The notes: generated by a model not told the origin, from the letters alone. DNA of 33,596 nucleotides from an uncultured Candidatus Pelagibacter sp. (GCA_905620495.1 CAJQTK010000047.1:1-33596), one strand, 5' to 3'; shown: positions 23,788 through 32,231, counted from the stretch's first letter. Made by a program: numbers and translations.

Positions 23788-24954
23788 ATGAAAATTCCAA
23801 AAAGTTTTTTAGGTTATAAAAGAGAAAATGGCAGAGTTGGTACTAGAAATCACGTAATTATCTTACCAGTAGATGATATTTCAAATGCTTGTGCTGAAGC
23901 TGTAGCAAATAATATTAAAGGCACAATGGCTCTTCCTCACTCATATGGAAGACTTCAATTTGGTGCTGACTTAGATTTACATTTTAGAACAATGATTGGG
24001 ACAGGAAAAAACCCTAACGTTGCTGCTGTAATTGTAATTGGAATTGAGCCTAAATGGACAAAAAGAATTGTTGATGAAATCGCTAAAACTGGAAAACCAG
24101 TTGAAGGTTTTCATATTGAAAGAACTGGTGACATTGGAACTATCATGAAGGCTTCTAAAAAAGCTCAAGAATTTGCAATGTGGGCCTCTGAAAAGCAAAG
24201 AGAAGAGTGTCCTTTAAGTGATTTATGGATTTCTGTTAAATGTGGTGAATCTGATACAACATCAGGTCTTGCTGCTAACCCTACTGTTGGAAACTTAATG
24301 GATAAATTAGAGCCATTAGGAGTTCATTTATGTTTTGGTGAAACATCAGAACTAACTGGAGCTGAAAAAGTTTGTGCAACACGTGGCGCAACACCAGAGG
24401 CTTCGAAAAAATTTATGAAAACTTGGAGTGATTATAATGACTTCATTCTTAAAGAGGCAACAGATGATCTTTCAGATAGTCAACCAACAGCAGGAAATAT
24501 TGCTGGTGGGTTAACAACTATTGAAGAGAAAGCTTTTGGAAACTTCCAAAAAATTGGAAATTGTAAATTTATTGATGTTTTAGAACCAGGTGAAGAACCA
24601 ACTAAAGGAAAAGGTTTATACTTTATGGATACTTCATCTGCAGCAGCTGAGTGTATTACTCTTCAAGCAGCAGCTGGATTTAATATTCACTTATTCCCAA
24701 CAGGCCAAGGAAATATCGTAGGTAACCCTATTGAGCCAGTTGTAAAATTAACAGCTAACCCACTAACTGTAAAAGGTATGGGTGAACATATTGATTGTGA
24801 TGTATCAAAAATCTTATCTCGTGAAATGACTATGTCTCAAGCTGGTGATGAATTAATCAAATCAATGATTAGAGTTGCTAACGGCAGATTAACTTGTGCT
24901 GAAGCATTAGGTCATAAAGAGTTTGTTATGACTAAACTATATAGAAGTGCTTAA
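23788..24954 (+). CDS. suyB: (2R)-sulfolactate sulfo-lyase, large subunit (SuyB)
   Basis: 388 aa from the ATG at 23788; an in-frame GTG at 23776 would overlap suyA. It is a UxaA/altronate-dehydratase C-terminal type lyase. Blocks recalled from SuyB are [18 protein letters not shown] (59-76), the [15 protein letters not shown] segment followed by [34 protein letters not shown], and [12 protein letters not shown] near the C-terminus. Family members use iron; conserved Cys and His residues (KCGESD, MPHSYG-like ALPHSYG) are present. It converts (R)-sulfolactate to pyruvate and sulfite in the cytoplasm. An altronate role is unlikely with no uronate genes nearby. Confidence 0.9.
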   Translation: MKIPKSFLGYKRENGRVGTRNHVIILPVDDISNACAEAVANNIKGTMALPHSYGRLQFGADLDLHFRTMIGTGKNPNVAAVIVIGIEPKWTKRIVDEIAKTGKPVEGFHIERTGDIGTIMKASKKAQEFAMWASEKQREECPLSDLWISVKCGESDTTSGLAANPTVGNLMDKLEPLGVHLCFGETSELTGAEKVCATRGATPEASKKFMKTWSDYNDFILKEATDDLSDSQPTAGNIAGGLTTIEEKAFGNFQKIGNCKFIDVLEPGEEPTKGKGLYFMDTSSAAAECITLQAAAGFNIHLFPTGQGNIVGNPIEPVVKLTANPLTVKGMGEHIDCDVSKILSREMTMSQAGDELIKSMIRVANGRLTCAEALGHKEFVMTKLYRSA

Positions 24955-24975
24955 AAAATTAATTAATAAAAATTA

Positions 24976-26055
24976 ATGCTATTCAAAAAATACTTGGTCT
25001 TAGTTCCAGGTATTATTTTATCTTTTGTTCTCTACACTTTATCTCAGGGTTTAAACAATATTATTGGAATTGAATTATTAGGTTACGCTAAAAGCCCAAT
25101 ATCAACAGCCATGATTGCAATCTTAATGGGGATTGCACTTGGAAACATATTTAAAATCAGGGAGAGTTTTCTGCTTGGAATAGATTTTACTCAAAAATAT
25201 ATTTTAAAACTTGGAATAATTTGCCTTGGTATTCAGCTAAAACCGTTTGAATTTTTAAAATTTGGATCGGTTGCTATTCCACTAATCATTGTCTGCATCA
25301 TAAGTGTTTTAATCGTAGTTAAGTTACTTATAAAAAAATTAAAAATTTCAACAAGAATGGCTTATCTAATATCAATTGGTAGTACTGTTTGCGGTACCAC
25401 AGCCATTATGGCAACAGCTCCTATTATCAAAGCAAACAAAAGTGAGATTGCATATGCAATTGCAAACATGACTGTCTTTGGAATTATCACAATGCTAATC
25501 TATCCATATTTTGCAAATATATATTTTAATGGCGACCCTCTTTTTGTGGGATTATTTTTAGGCACAGCTATTCACGAAACATCACAAGTTGCAGCTGCAG
25601 GATTAATTTATGACCAGCAATTCAATAGCCCCGAAACATTAAATATTGCAACAGTTACAAAATTAATTCGAAATACCTTTTTAGTTATCATGATCCCTTT
25701 ATTTGCTTTTCTTTATAATAGAAACACTACCAAGACTAAAAACTACTCTTTATTAGGCATATTCCCATATTTTGTTCTAGGATTTATTGGAATGATTATT
25801 TTTAGAAATATAGGAGATCAATTTTTTTTAACCAAGAATTCAATAGAACTTTGGCAAAGCTCCATATTGCATATCAAAGATTCAGCTAAAATATTTTTGA
25901 GTATGGCTATGGCAGCTGTTGGATTATCAACTAATTTAAAAGACATAAAGTCAATGGGTTATAAGCCTTTTATTGTAGGTTTTGTTGCAATGGTTACAGT
26001 TGGTTTAGTTAGTATTATTGCAATGCAGTCTTTTACAAAGCTGTTCTTATCTTAA
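24976..26055 (+). CDS. suyZ: YeiH/UPF0324 family putative sulfate/sulfite exporter (SuyZ-like)
   Basis: 359 aa with about ten hydrophobic helices. Family blocks are present: ILKLGIICLGIQL, SIGSTVCGTTAIMATAP, and LGTAIHETSQVAAAGLIY (the conserved GTAIHxTSQV). The YeiH family (TC 2.A.98) includes SuyZ, proposed to export sulfite or sulfate in suyAB loci. It starts 21 bp after suyB, so the order suyA-suyB-suyZ matches known sulfolactate clusters. It overlaps the TauE-like gene by 4 nt at the stops. The transported ion is inferred from context. Confidence 0.85.
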   Translation: MLFKKYLVLVPGIILSFVLYTLSQGLNNIIGIELLGYAKSPISTAMIAILMGIALGNIFKIRESFLLGIDFTQKYILKLGIICLGIQLKPFEFLKFGSVAIPLIIVCIISVLIVVKLLIKKLKISTRMAYLISIGSTVCGTTAIMATAPIIKANKSEIAYAIANMTVFGIITMLIYPYFANIYFNGDPLFVGLFLGTAIHETSQVAAAGLIYDQQFNSPETLNIATVTKLIRNTFLVIMIPLFAFLYNRNTTKTKNYSLLGIFPYFVLGFIGMIIFRNIGDQFFLTKNSIELWQSSILHIKDSAKIFLSMAMAAVGLSTNLKDIKSMGYKPFIVGFVAMVTVGLVSIIAMQSFTKLFLS

Positions 26056-27134
26056 ACAACTTTTTTAAAATATTTTTTTCTTAAATTTGAGAAAAACTTT
26101 CTAATAAATGCTGCCCCAACTCCTAAACTTATAGCAAATATAATTGAAAATAATCCATAAAAAATTGGCATTTCAATAGATAGTTTTTTAATAAACATTG
26201 ATAGTGGATTTAAATCATTCACATCAATTTTAGTAACATCATTTACCAAATGCTCTGCAAAGAAAGTGTCGTAAGCAATAGCTATACCAACTAACAGTAA
26301 TAAGACTGCTAAAAGAGTTTTTATACCTGTGCTATCAACAGACTCGCCTAGTTTTTGCCCTACTTGAACACCAACAATTGATCCAAAAACTAACATGCTA
26401 ACTAAAACTAAATCAATTGAGCCGTAATTAAATGCATGAAGAAAAGTTACAATTATACTTACAAAAATAGTTACAAATAAAGATGTTCCTGGAATTAATC
26501 TTGTTGGCATTCCAATTATATAAATCATTGCAGGAACTAAAATAAATGCTCCACCTATACCCATAATTGCCGCAATAAACCCAACCATTAAACCTATAAT
26601 AATTGGTGTAAAAGCACTTTCATATAGTTTAGATTTTGGAAAACGCATTCTTAAAGGAAGACCATGTATCCAGTAATGAACGTGTAATTTTTTCTTAATT
26701 ATAATTTTTTTTCTAGCTTTATCTATTTCACCTAAACCTTCTACTAGCATTGCGGTACCAATAATTGCCAAGATATACATGTAAGCTAATGAGATAACGA
26801 TATCAATTTTTCCAATTCCCTTAAAGTAAGTGAAAGTCCAGATCCCAAGTAAAGTTCCAATTATTCCACCAGCAACAATCATCAATCCCATTTTATAATC
26901 GAGCGTATTTTTTAAGTAATGTGTGGTTGAGCCAGAAACTGAAGTTGCTAAAATATTATTTGCTTCGTTAGCTACTGCATATGTTGGAGGAACACCTAAA
27001 AAAATTAAAAATGGTGTCATTAAAAATCCACCTCCTACTCCAAATAATCCAGAAAGAATTCCAACCACTCCACTTAAGGCAAAAATAGCTATTATGTTTA
27101 CTGAAACTTCTGCAATTGGTAAAAAAACATCCAT
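26052..27134 (-). CDS. TauE/SafE (TSUP) family probable sulfite exporter
   Basis: 360 aa with two related halves, each opening with a glycine-rich helix: SGLFGVGGGFLMTPFLIFLGVPP near 28-50, and MGIGGAFILVPAMIYIIGMP near 190. It belongs to TSUP (TC 2.A.102), which includes TauE and CuyZ, proposed sulfite exporters of sulfonate degraders. It is longer than most members because of a central Lys/Arg loop and an extra C-terminal hydrophilic segment plus a membrane helix (FYGLFSIIFAISLGVGAAF). It is the last gene of the apr run and would relieve sulfite stress when AprBA is saturated. Confidence 0.85.
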   Translation of the reverse strand: MDVFLPIAEVSVNIIAIFALSGVVGILSGLFGVGGGFLMTPFLIFLGVPPTYAVANEANNILATSVSGSTTHYLKNTLDYKMGLMIVAGGIIGTLLGIWTFTYFKGIGKIDIVISLAYMYILAIIGTAMLVEGLGEIDKARKKIIIKKKLHVHYWIHGLPLRMRFPKSKLYESAFTPIIIGLMVGFIAAIMGIGGAFILVPAMIYIIGMPTRLIPGTSLFVTIFVSIIVTFLHAFNYGSIDLVLVSMLVFGSIVGVQVGQKLGESVDSTGIKTLLAVLLLLVGIAIAYDTFFAEHLVNDVTKIDVNDLNPLSMFIKKLSIEMPIFYGLFSIIFAISLGVGAAFIRKFFSNLRKKYFKKVV

Positions 27135-27221
27135 AAGATTATATGAACTGAATATGCCTCGAATATATTATTGTCAATAAATAGATGAATCTAAATAGAG
27201 GTATAGTTAATTTAATGCGAT

Positions 27222-27359
27222 CTAGCTGAACTGAAGAAAAGTTCCAACAATTATCAATCCCCAATAAGCAAACAGGACCAATGTTAAGGCTTTTTTAACA
27301 AGATTTGATGTTAGTTGTTGAGATAAAGATCTTAATAATTTTTGATTAATTAAATGCAT
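27222..27359 (-). CDS. Small single-helix membrane protein in the apr cluster
   Basis: A 45-aa frame: a basic, Gln/Lys-rich amphipathic N-terminus (MHLINQKLLRSLSQQLTSNL) followed by one hydrophobic helix (ALTLVLFAYWGLIIVGTFL). It lies between the 116-aa gene (74 bp upstream) and the TauE-like gene (87 bp downstream), same strand. The clean membrane pattern suggests a real gene, possibly a helper of AprM or the exporter. A TTGACA (27401-27396) in the gap before it may be a -35 box. No family is recognised. Confidence 0.52.
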   Translation of the reverse strand: MHLINQKLLRSLSQQLTSNLVKKALTLVLFAYWGLIIVGTFLQFS

Positions 27360-27409
27360 TATTATTTCTAATTAACATTAGTTTATTAATTGTCAAACAA
27401 TAGTTAGAC

Positions 27410-27429
27410 TTTAAGAAATTTTTCTTAAA
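27410..27429 (-). repeat. Perfect inverted repeat just after the 116-aa gene
   Basis: TTTAAGAAA-TT-TTTCTTAAA, a 9-bp perfect palindrome arm with a 2-nt centre, starts 4 bp past the stop of the 116-aa gene. There is no U-run on the apr strand after it, so it is probably not an intrinsic terminator. It could protect the 3' end of the aprMBA message or mark a weak stop before the small membrane gene. Confidence 0.5.
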
Positions 27430-27433
27430 TCTT

Positions 27434-27784
27434 TTAATAGATGGTTGCTCCAAAGACTTTGATATCTTCACCTTCAACACCAAGTACTAATCTTCCAAGG
27501 AATTCGCCCTCTATTTCCTTGCTCTTTTGTTTGAATAGTACAGTAATATTTAAACCTCTTCTAAGACATCCAAAAGCTTCATAATCTTCTGCTAAACTGG
27601 TCAATAACTTATTGTTAGCCCACTGTTTTCCAAGCTCTACCTCGTTAGCTCCAAACAACATTTGAGTCCCAAAATCTTTAGTGAAACCACCATAATCTTT
27701 CATATTTGAAGTTTTAACAAGATTGTCCCAAATAGGTTTAGCTATTGCTATAATCTCATCATCTGATTTCTCTAGAAGATTCAT
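27434..27784 (-). CDS. 116-aa protein of unknown function in the apr operon
   Basis: The sequence starts MNLLEKSDDEIIAIAKPIWD and ends FLGRLVLGVEGEDIKVFGATIY. The alternation of an N-terminal helical half and a C-terminal strand-rich half (LNITVLFKQKSKEIEGEFLGRLVLG) recalls a small alpha+beta fold such as NTF2-like, but this is a visual impression. No signal peptide or membrane helix is present, and the single Cys lies in AFGCLRRGL. It is 16 bp after aprA on the same strand, so it is almost certainly co-expressed with APS reductase. I do not recognise a function. Confidence 0.8.
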   Translation of the reverse strand: MNLLEKSDDEIIAIAKPIWDNLVKTSNMKDYGGFTKDFGTQMLFGANEVELGKQWANNKLLTSLAEDYEAFGCLRRGLNITVLFKQKSKEIEGEFLGRLVLGVEGEDIKVFGATIY

Positions 27785-27800
27785 AATTTAAGTTTAAATT

Positions 27801-29660
27801 TTAAGAAGCTTTTTTCTTCTCGTTCTCATCTACTATGTGGTAAACGGGTACTTTTTCAAGAGAAAATTTACCAGTTTTGGGGTCACGTCTAGAAACCGTT
27901 AAGCAATGCCAATTATCATCGTCCAATTTCATATGATCACCTCTATAATAATAACCAGGCCAACGAGTTTCTTCACGGAACATAGTGTGTTCTGTTACAC
28001 ACTGAGAAGTTAAAGCTCTATGTTTTAACTCCCAAGCTCTCATAAGTTGGTGTAAATCTTCAGCTCCAACCTTTTCTAAATCTTCTTCTAACCAAGCAAG
28101 TAATTCCAAGCCTCTTTTAAGCATATTACCATTAGTCATGTAGTTAGTTGCAATTCCACCAACGTACTCATCCATAATTCTTTGTAGACGTTGAAGTCCT
28201 TGAATAGGAGAGATGTAACTTGGTGAAACTGTTCCACCTGTAATCTCATTTTGAGCTACCTGATATGTCTCAAGCGGTTTAAATATAGCAACTTTAAAGT
28301 CTTCACACTGCTTATCTGTAACTTTAATATCTTCTGCTTTCTTATCTTGAATATATTTAACAGCAGCTTTTGCAGCTAAACGTCCTTCTGTAAATGATCC
28401 AGATGAAAATTTATGAGCACTTCCACCCACAGTATCACCTGCACCGAAAAGACCATCAATAGTTAGCATTCTGTTGTAACCCCAGAAATATTCTGGTGGA
28501 GATAAATCTTCAGGACCACTAACCCAAGCTCCAGAACATGTTGCATGAGAACCCATAACGTATGGCTCAGATGTAGTTAATTCAGGGTTTGTGTATTTAG
28601 GATCGATATTTTGTGAAGCCCAAACAACAGCCTGTCCGACTGTCATTCCTAAAAAATTTTCCCAACCAATTGTTTCTAGGTGTGGGTCTTGAAAAGCCTC
28701 AGTAGTAACCATGTAAATTGGTCCACCACCCGCTATAGTTTCTTGAATAAACGCATGATTTCTTAAACATGTAGGGGTTGGATGGTGATCAATATATTCA
28801 CCAACTAATTCTTTAGTTTGATCGTACCATTTCTTCTCATAGTTTTCACCATTAGCATTTTGAGTATATGTTTTAAGGTGTAAAAAGTATGCCCCAACTG
28901 GACCATAACCATCTTTAAATCTGCATAACACAATTCTGTTTTCCATTTGTGTCATTTTTGCTCCAACAGCGATAGGTAATGCATAAGCAGAACCATTACT
29001 CCAAGGTGCGTACCAAGTTCTTCCCATTCCCTCACCAACAGCTCTTGGTTTAAAAATGTGTGATGCTCCACCTGCTGCAACAATTACAGTTTTCGCTCTA
29101 AACACATGGTAGTCACCAGTTCTCATATTAAAACCAACTGCTCCACCCACTCTATTTTCTTGAGCTTCGTCCATTAAAAGATGCGTAATCATTATTCTAT
29201 TATAAATTTTATCAGCTGATTTTTTTGCAGCTTCTGCAACGATTGGCTTATAACTTTCACCATGAATCATGATCTGCCACTTACCTTCTCTAAGGTAACG
29301 ACCTGTTTTTTCATTTTTCATCATAGGTAGGCCCCACTCATCAAACATGTGAACTGTTGAATCAACGTGACGAGCCATGTCATAACCTAAATCTTCTCTA
29401 ACCATTCCCATTAAATCATTACGAGCATATCTCACGTGATCTTCTGGTTGGTTTTCACCCCATTGCATACCCATGTAACAGTTAATAGCATATAGACCTT
29501 GGGCAACTGCACCACTTCTATCGATATTAGCTTTCTCAACACAAATAATTTTCATGTCTCTTCCCCAGTGCCTAGCTTCAAAAGTTGCACCAGTACCAGC
29601 CATACCACCACCAACAACTAAAACATCACAATCTTCATAATGAGTTTTATGCTTAGTCAT
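27801..29660 (-). CDS. aprA: Adenylylsulfate (APS) reductase alpha subunit AprA
   Basis: 619 aa FAD flavoprotein. The FAD fold VLVVGGGMAGTGATFEA lies near 14-30 and the NIDRSGAVAQGLYAINCY block near 45-63. Later AprA blocks include PTPTCLRNHAFIQETIAGGGP, SHATCSGAWVSGPEDLSP and GLFGAGDTVGGSAHKFSSGS. It catalyses sulfite + AMP to APS in sulfur oxidisers (reverse in sulfate reducers). With no dissimilatory sulfite reductase and with sulfite-releasing enzymes beside it, the oxidative direction is expected. ATP sulfurylase, needed to finish sulfate formation, is not in the window. The start overlaps the aprB stop by one base and has a GGGAG ribosome site. Confidence 0.97.
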   Translation of the reverse strand: MTKHKTHYEDCDVLVVGGGMAGTGATFEARHWGRDMKIICVEKANIDRSGAVAQGLYAINCYMGMQWGENQPEDHVRYARNDLMGMVREDLGYDMARHVDSTVHMFDEWGLPMMKNEKTGRYLREGKWQIMIHGESYKPIVAEAAKKSADKIYNRIMITHLLMDEAQENRVGGAVGFNMRTGDYHVFRAKTVIVAAGGASHIFKPRAVGEGMGRTWYAPWSNGSAYALPIAVGAKMTQMENRIVLCRFKDGYGPVGAYFLHLKTYTQNANGENYEKKWYDQTKELVGEYIDHHPTPTCLRNHAFIQETIAGGGPIYMVTTEAFQDPHLETIGWENFLGMTVGQAVVWASQNIDPKYTNPELTTSEPYVMGSHATCSGAWVSGPEDLSPPEYFWGYNRMLTIDGLFGAGDTVGGSAHKFSSGSFTEGRLAAKAAVKYIQDKKAEDIKVTDKQCEDFKVAIFKPLETYQVAQNEITGGTVSPSYISPIQGLQRLQRIMDEYVGGIATNYMTNGNMLKRGLELLAWLEEDLEKVGAEDLHQLMRAWELKHRALTSQCVTEHTMFREETRWPGYYYRGDHMKLDDDNWHCLTVSRRDPKTGKFSLEKVPVYHIVDENEKKKAS

Positions 29661-30130
29661 TAGTAATAAACTCCCTTTTTAAATGTATCTTTTGGTACAG
29701 ATGGTAACTTACCATCAATGTTTAAACCATTAGGTTCAGTATAAAGCATTTGAGAATTAATCTCCCCTGCATCAGGTTTTTCACCTTCTGCTAATTTTGG
29801 AATAAATTTTCCCCAAGGTTTCGTTGTAATTGGAGATACAAAGTCTTTTGTAGTTCCATTTCTAAATTTAATTTTCCAAGAGATAGTTCCTTTTTCTTCT
29901 TCACGTCTAACTCTAACACTGTGACCCATTGGAGCAAAATCTGCATACCCACGAACATCAATTGCATGGTTAGGACAGGCTTTAACACAAGAATAGCATT
30001 CCCAACAAAAATTTGGCTCAATGTTAACTGCTCTTCTAATATTTTCATCAATGTGCATGATATCTGATGGACAAATATCTACGCAGTGACCACATCCATC
30101 ACATCTCGTCATGTATACAAAAGTTGACAT
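29660..30130 (-). CDS. aprB: APS reductase beta subunit AprB (ferredoxin-like)
   Basis: 156 aa. Two 4Fe-4S motifs are complete: C10, C13, C16, C20 (CDGCGHCVDICP) and C42, C45, C48, C52 (CWECYSCVKACP). The following YADFAPMGHSVRVRREEEKG and the long C-terminal tail that wraps AprA are typical of AprB. It passes electrons from the AprA flavin to the membrane. The first motif is the compact CxxCxxCxxxC form, as in sulfur oxidisers, rather than the spaced form I recall from sulfate reducers. It has a good ribosome site (GGAAAGG) and lies 18 bp after aprM. Confidence 0.97.
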   Translation of the reverse strand: MSTFVYMTRCDGCGHCVDICPSDIMHIDENIRRAVNIEPNFCWECYSCVKACPNHAIDVRGYADFAPMGHSVRVRREEEKGTISWKIKFRNGTTKDFVSPITTKPWGKFIPKLAEGEKPDAGEINSQMLYTEPNGLNIDGKLPSVPKDTFKKGVYY

Positions 30131-30148
30131 ATTATATTACCTTTCCTT

Positions 30149-30949
30149 TTAATAGTGTTTTGGTTGTTCTCTTTTAATTCCTAACCCAAATTGTTTTGGT
30201 GCGTCAGCATATGGTGGAAGATTATCTCTTGAACCATCAGCTTCAGCTAAATTTTTTTGAATAGCTGCACCAGGTTTGTAAATCATGTGTGCAAATTTTG
30301 ACCAATATACGCCACCAAATAAAGCTATGTTTGATAAGATATATAAAGTTAAAAATACTTTATCATCCCATCTATTTTCTAAATTCAAAGATTGTGTATA
30401 AGACCACGCTAAACCAAATGTTGCACAAGCTAGCAAGGTTAATACAAATAAGTCTGCCTTAATAATTCTATACCAAGGGTGAGCTTCTGCTAAAACATCA
30501 ACTCTTAAAAATAACCAAAACCAATAACCACCAACACATGTCATTATTGCTCCAACATGCCACATCATTGACCAAAAATTAGGTGTTACTGAATCGCTTG
30601 ATGTGTAACAAAAAATCAAAACAACTGAAGCAACCCAAAATAAAATGGTACCATACATTCCTAAAACGTGTGCCACTCTTCTTTTACCAGCACCTAGCTC
30701 AGAAGTGGTAGCAATATCGTGAACTATTGTTTTAGCAATAATAGCTGTAGTTTCTCCTGCTCCTAGCTCTCTAGTAGCTGATAGTTTTGCTTTTTTTGCA
30801 TTATTGAAAAAATATGTAATATTTTTATGATGGATCATCTGTATAACCGTCCCTATAACTATCAAAGCAAGCATAGTTATAACAAAACACTGTAAAAATA
30901 CTGGGGGTAGGGTTTCAGTTAGTACAGCGAATGGATTATTAGTCATCAT
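30149..30949 (-). CDS. aprM: AprM membrane subunit for APS reductase
   Basis: 266 aa with about five to six hydrophobic helices: one at 15-37, then a soluble loop, then helices near 95-115, 125-150, 165-185 and 200-220. Conserved His residues (in VAHVLGMYG and MMWHVGAIM) could bind heme, as in related QmoC or heterodisulfide-reductase-type membrane domains. It is the likely anchor that hands electrons from AprBA to quinone. The gene order aprM-aprB-aprA is that of purple sulfur bacteria. The first of two consecutive ATG codons is chosen for its 7-nt spacing to AAGGG. The 103 bp upstream must carry the operon promoter. Confidence 0.9.
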   Translation of the reverse strand: MMTNNPFAVLTETLPPVFLQCFVITMLALIVIGTVIQMIHHKNITYFFNNAKKAKLSATRELGAGETTAIIAKTIVHDIATTSELGAGKRRVAHVLGMYGTILFWVASVVLIFCYTSSDSVTPNFWSMMWHVGAIMTCVGGYWFWLFLRVDVLAEAHPWYRIIKADLFVLTLLACATFGLAWSYTQSLNLENRWDDKVFLTLYILSNIALFGGVYWSKFAHMIYKPGAAIQKNLAEADGSRDNLPPYADAPKQFGLGIKREQPKHY

Positions 30950-31052
30950 ATTATTACCCTTAGAATCTTAATTAATTTCGATGTTTCTAATATAGTTAAA
31001 ATGATAGATCAACCGTTATATAGGCTGCATTTTTATCATTTAAGAATACAAC

Positions 31053-31451
31053 TTATACTTTACGTTTATAATGTTGTTTTAAAGGAATAACAGATCTTAC
31101 ACCGCCTTGTGGATTTTCAACATCACCTTCTCTTCTTGGTATTAAATGAATATGGCAATGCAAAAGCGATTGTCCTGCAATTTTACCTGCATTTGTTCCT
31201 ATATTAAAACCCTTAACTAATGGGTCTTTTAATAAAATTTTTTCTTTTATTTTTTTTATAAGATCATTGCAGGCAATAACTTCATCGTTAGTTAATTCAA
31301 AATAATCTTTAACATGGCGTTTTGGAATAATTAAACAGTGCAATTCAGAAACAGGATAAGTGTCATAACTTGCGTAAGCTAATGTATTTTCATCAGCTAA
31401 GCCACTTTCTTTAATATTACAAAATAAACATGGATTATTAGGATCTCTCAT
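31053..31451 (-). CDS. HIT family (histidine triad) nucleotide-binding protein
   Basis: 132 aa. The N-terminal CLFCNI motif is followed by HCLIIPKRHVKDYFEL, and the histidine triad HCHIHLIPR is near residue 98-106. HIT proteins hydrolyse nucleotide-linked phosphoramidates and dinucleotides. It lies 9 bp after pabC and is probably the last gene of the pab run. An adenylyl-handling role next to APS reductase is tempting but not supported, because a promoter-sized gap separates the two. Confidence 0.93.
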   Translation of the reverse strand: MRDPNNPCLFCNIKESGLADENTLAYASYDTYPVSELHCLIIPKRHVKDYFELTNDEVIACNDLIKKIKEKILLKDPLVKGFNIGTNAGKIAGQSLLHCHIHLIPRREGDVENPQGGVRSVIPLKQHYKRKV

Positions 31452-31460
31452 AATTAAGTT

Positions 31461-32231
31461 CTATCTATAAACTGGACAATTTAAAATTTCTTTTTTATAG
31501 AAATTAGAAAATATTTTATAATATTTTAAATCTTTTCTTTTCCAGTTAATTTCTTTAATAGTTTCAACGGAAGTAACTGCTTTTCCAGATCCAATAAGCA
31601 AAATTTCATCGTAATCAATTAAAGAATTAACAGGAATTTCTTTATTAATAATTTTATCTATCTTTTTTTTAAAAAAATTATAAGTAACACCTTTATAAAT
31701 ATTTTTAGAAGGAGAGTATATTTTTCCACCTTTTATAAAAAGCATATTTGATGTTCCACTTTCAAGTATTTTTTTTTGAAAGCATAAACCTACGTCTGAA
31801 GTGGTGTTATCCATCTTTGATAAATGCTTTAGTATTAATTTGTATTTTAAATTTTTAAGCTCAGGATCAATTCTTTTATAACTTATCAATTTTAAATTAA
31901 ATTTTAACTTAGGTGTTTTTCTATCCCTTAAAGAAACAGAGATTAATTTCTTATTTACCGCAACTCTAAGAAGGTGATTGTAAAATTTATTTTTATCAAT
32001 ATTTAGCTTAATTAATTTAAGAATATCTTTTTCTATATTAACTCTATCTAATTTATAAATTTTTAATGATTTAACTAAATTTTTAATGTGTTTTTTAAAA
32101 AAAAGAATTTTAGCAGGTTTTCCAAAAATCCGCATAGTAGTGAACACACCCTTATCCCCCCAAAGATCCTTAAAATTAATTTCTTTGAGTGTATTATGCT
32201 GATAAGATTTTTTTAATAAATAGGTTGCCAT
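31461..32231 (-). CDS. pabC: Class IV aminotransferase, probable aminodeoxychorismate lyase (PabC)
   Basis: 256 aa of the branched-chain aminotransferase/ADC lyase fold. GDKGVFTTMRI stands near 25-35 where the fold starts, the PLP lysine is probably in ILKHLSKMD, and the ESGTSNMLFIKGGKIYSPS block holds the cofactor phosphate. PabC converts 4-amino-4-deoxychorismate to p-aminobenzoate and pyruvate for folate. The family call is strengthened by pabA and pabB directly upstream. The ATG used overlaps the end of pabA by 38 nt; no later ATG preserves the domain, but a non-ATG start cannot be excluded. Confidence 0.88.
   Translation of the reverse strand: MATYLLKKSYQHNTLKEINFKDLWGDKGVFTTMRIFGKPAKILFFKKHIKNLVKSLKIYKLDRVNIEKDILKLIKLNIDKNKFYNHLLRVAVNKKLISVSLRDRKTPKLKFNLKLISYKRIDPELKNLKYKLILKHLSKMDNTTSDVGLCFQKKILESGTSNMLFIKGGKIYSPSKNIYKGVTYNFFKKKIDKIINKEIPVNSLIDYDEILLIGSGKAVTSVETIKEINWKRKDLKYYKIFSNFYKKEILNCPVYR

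Noticed and set aside
23498..24954. Altronate dehydratase (UxaA, split) reading of the two-gene lyase
   Set aside because: The large subunit carries blocks I recall from SuyB, a SuyZ-like exporter follows, xsc is divergent, and no uronate pathway genes are present.
27801..30949. Dissimilatory sulfate reduction
   Set aside because: No dsrAB, sat or qmo genes are present; the compact AprB motif and the AprM partner match sulfur oxidisers, and the neighbours produce sulfite.
31053..31451. HIT protein as an APS-metabolising partner of AprBA
   Set aside because: HIT enzymes can act on adenylyl sulfate in some organisms, but this gene follows pabC by 9 bp and is separated from aprM by a promoter-sized gap, so the link is not supported here.
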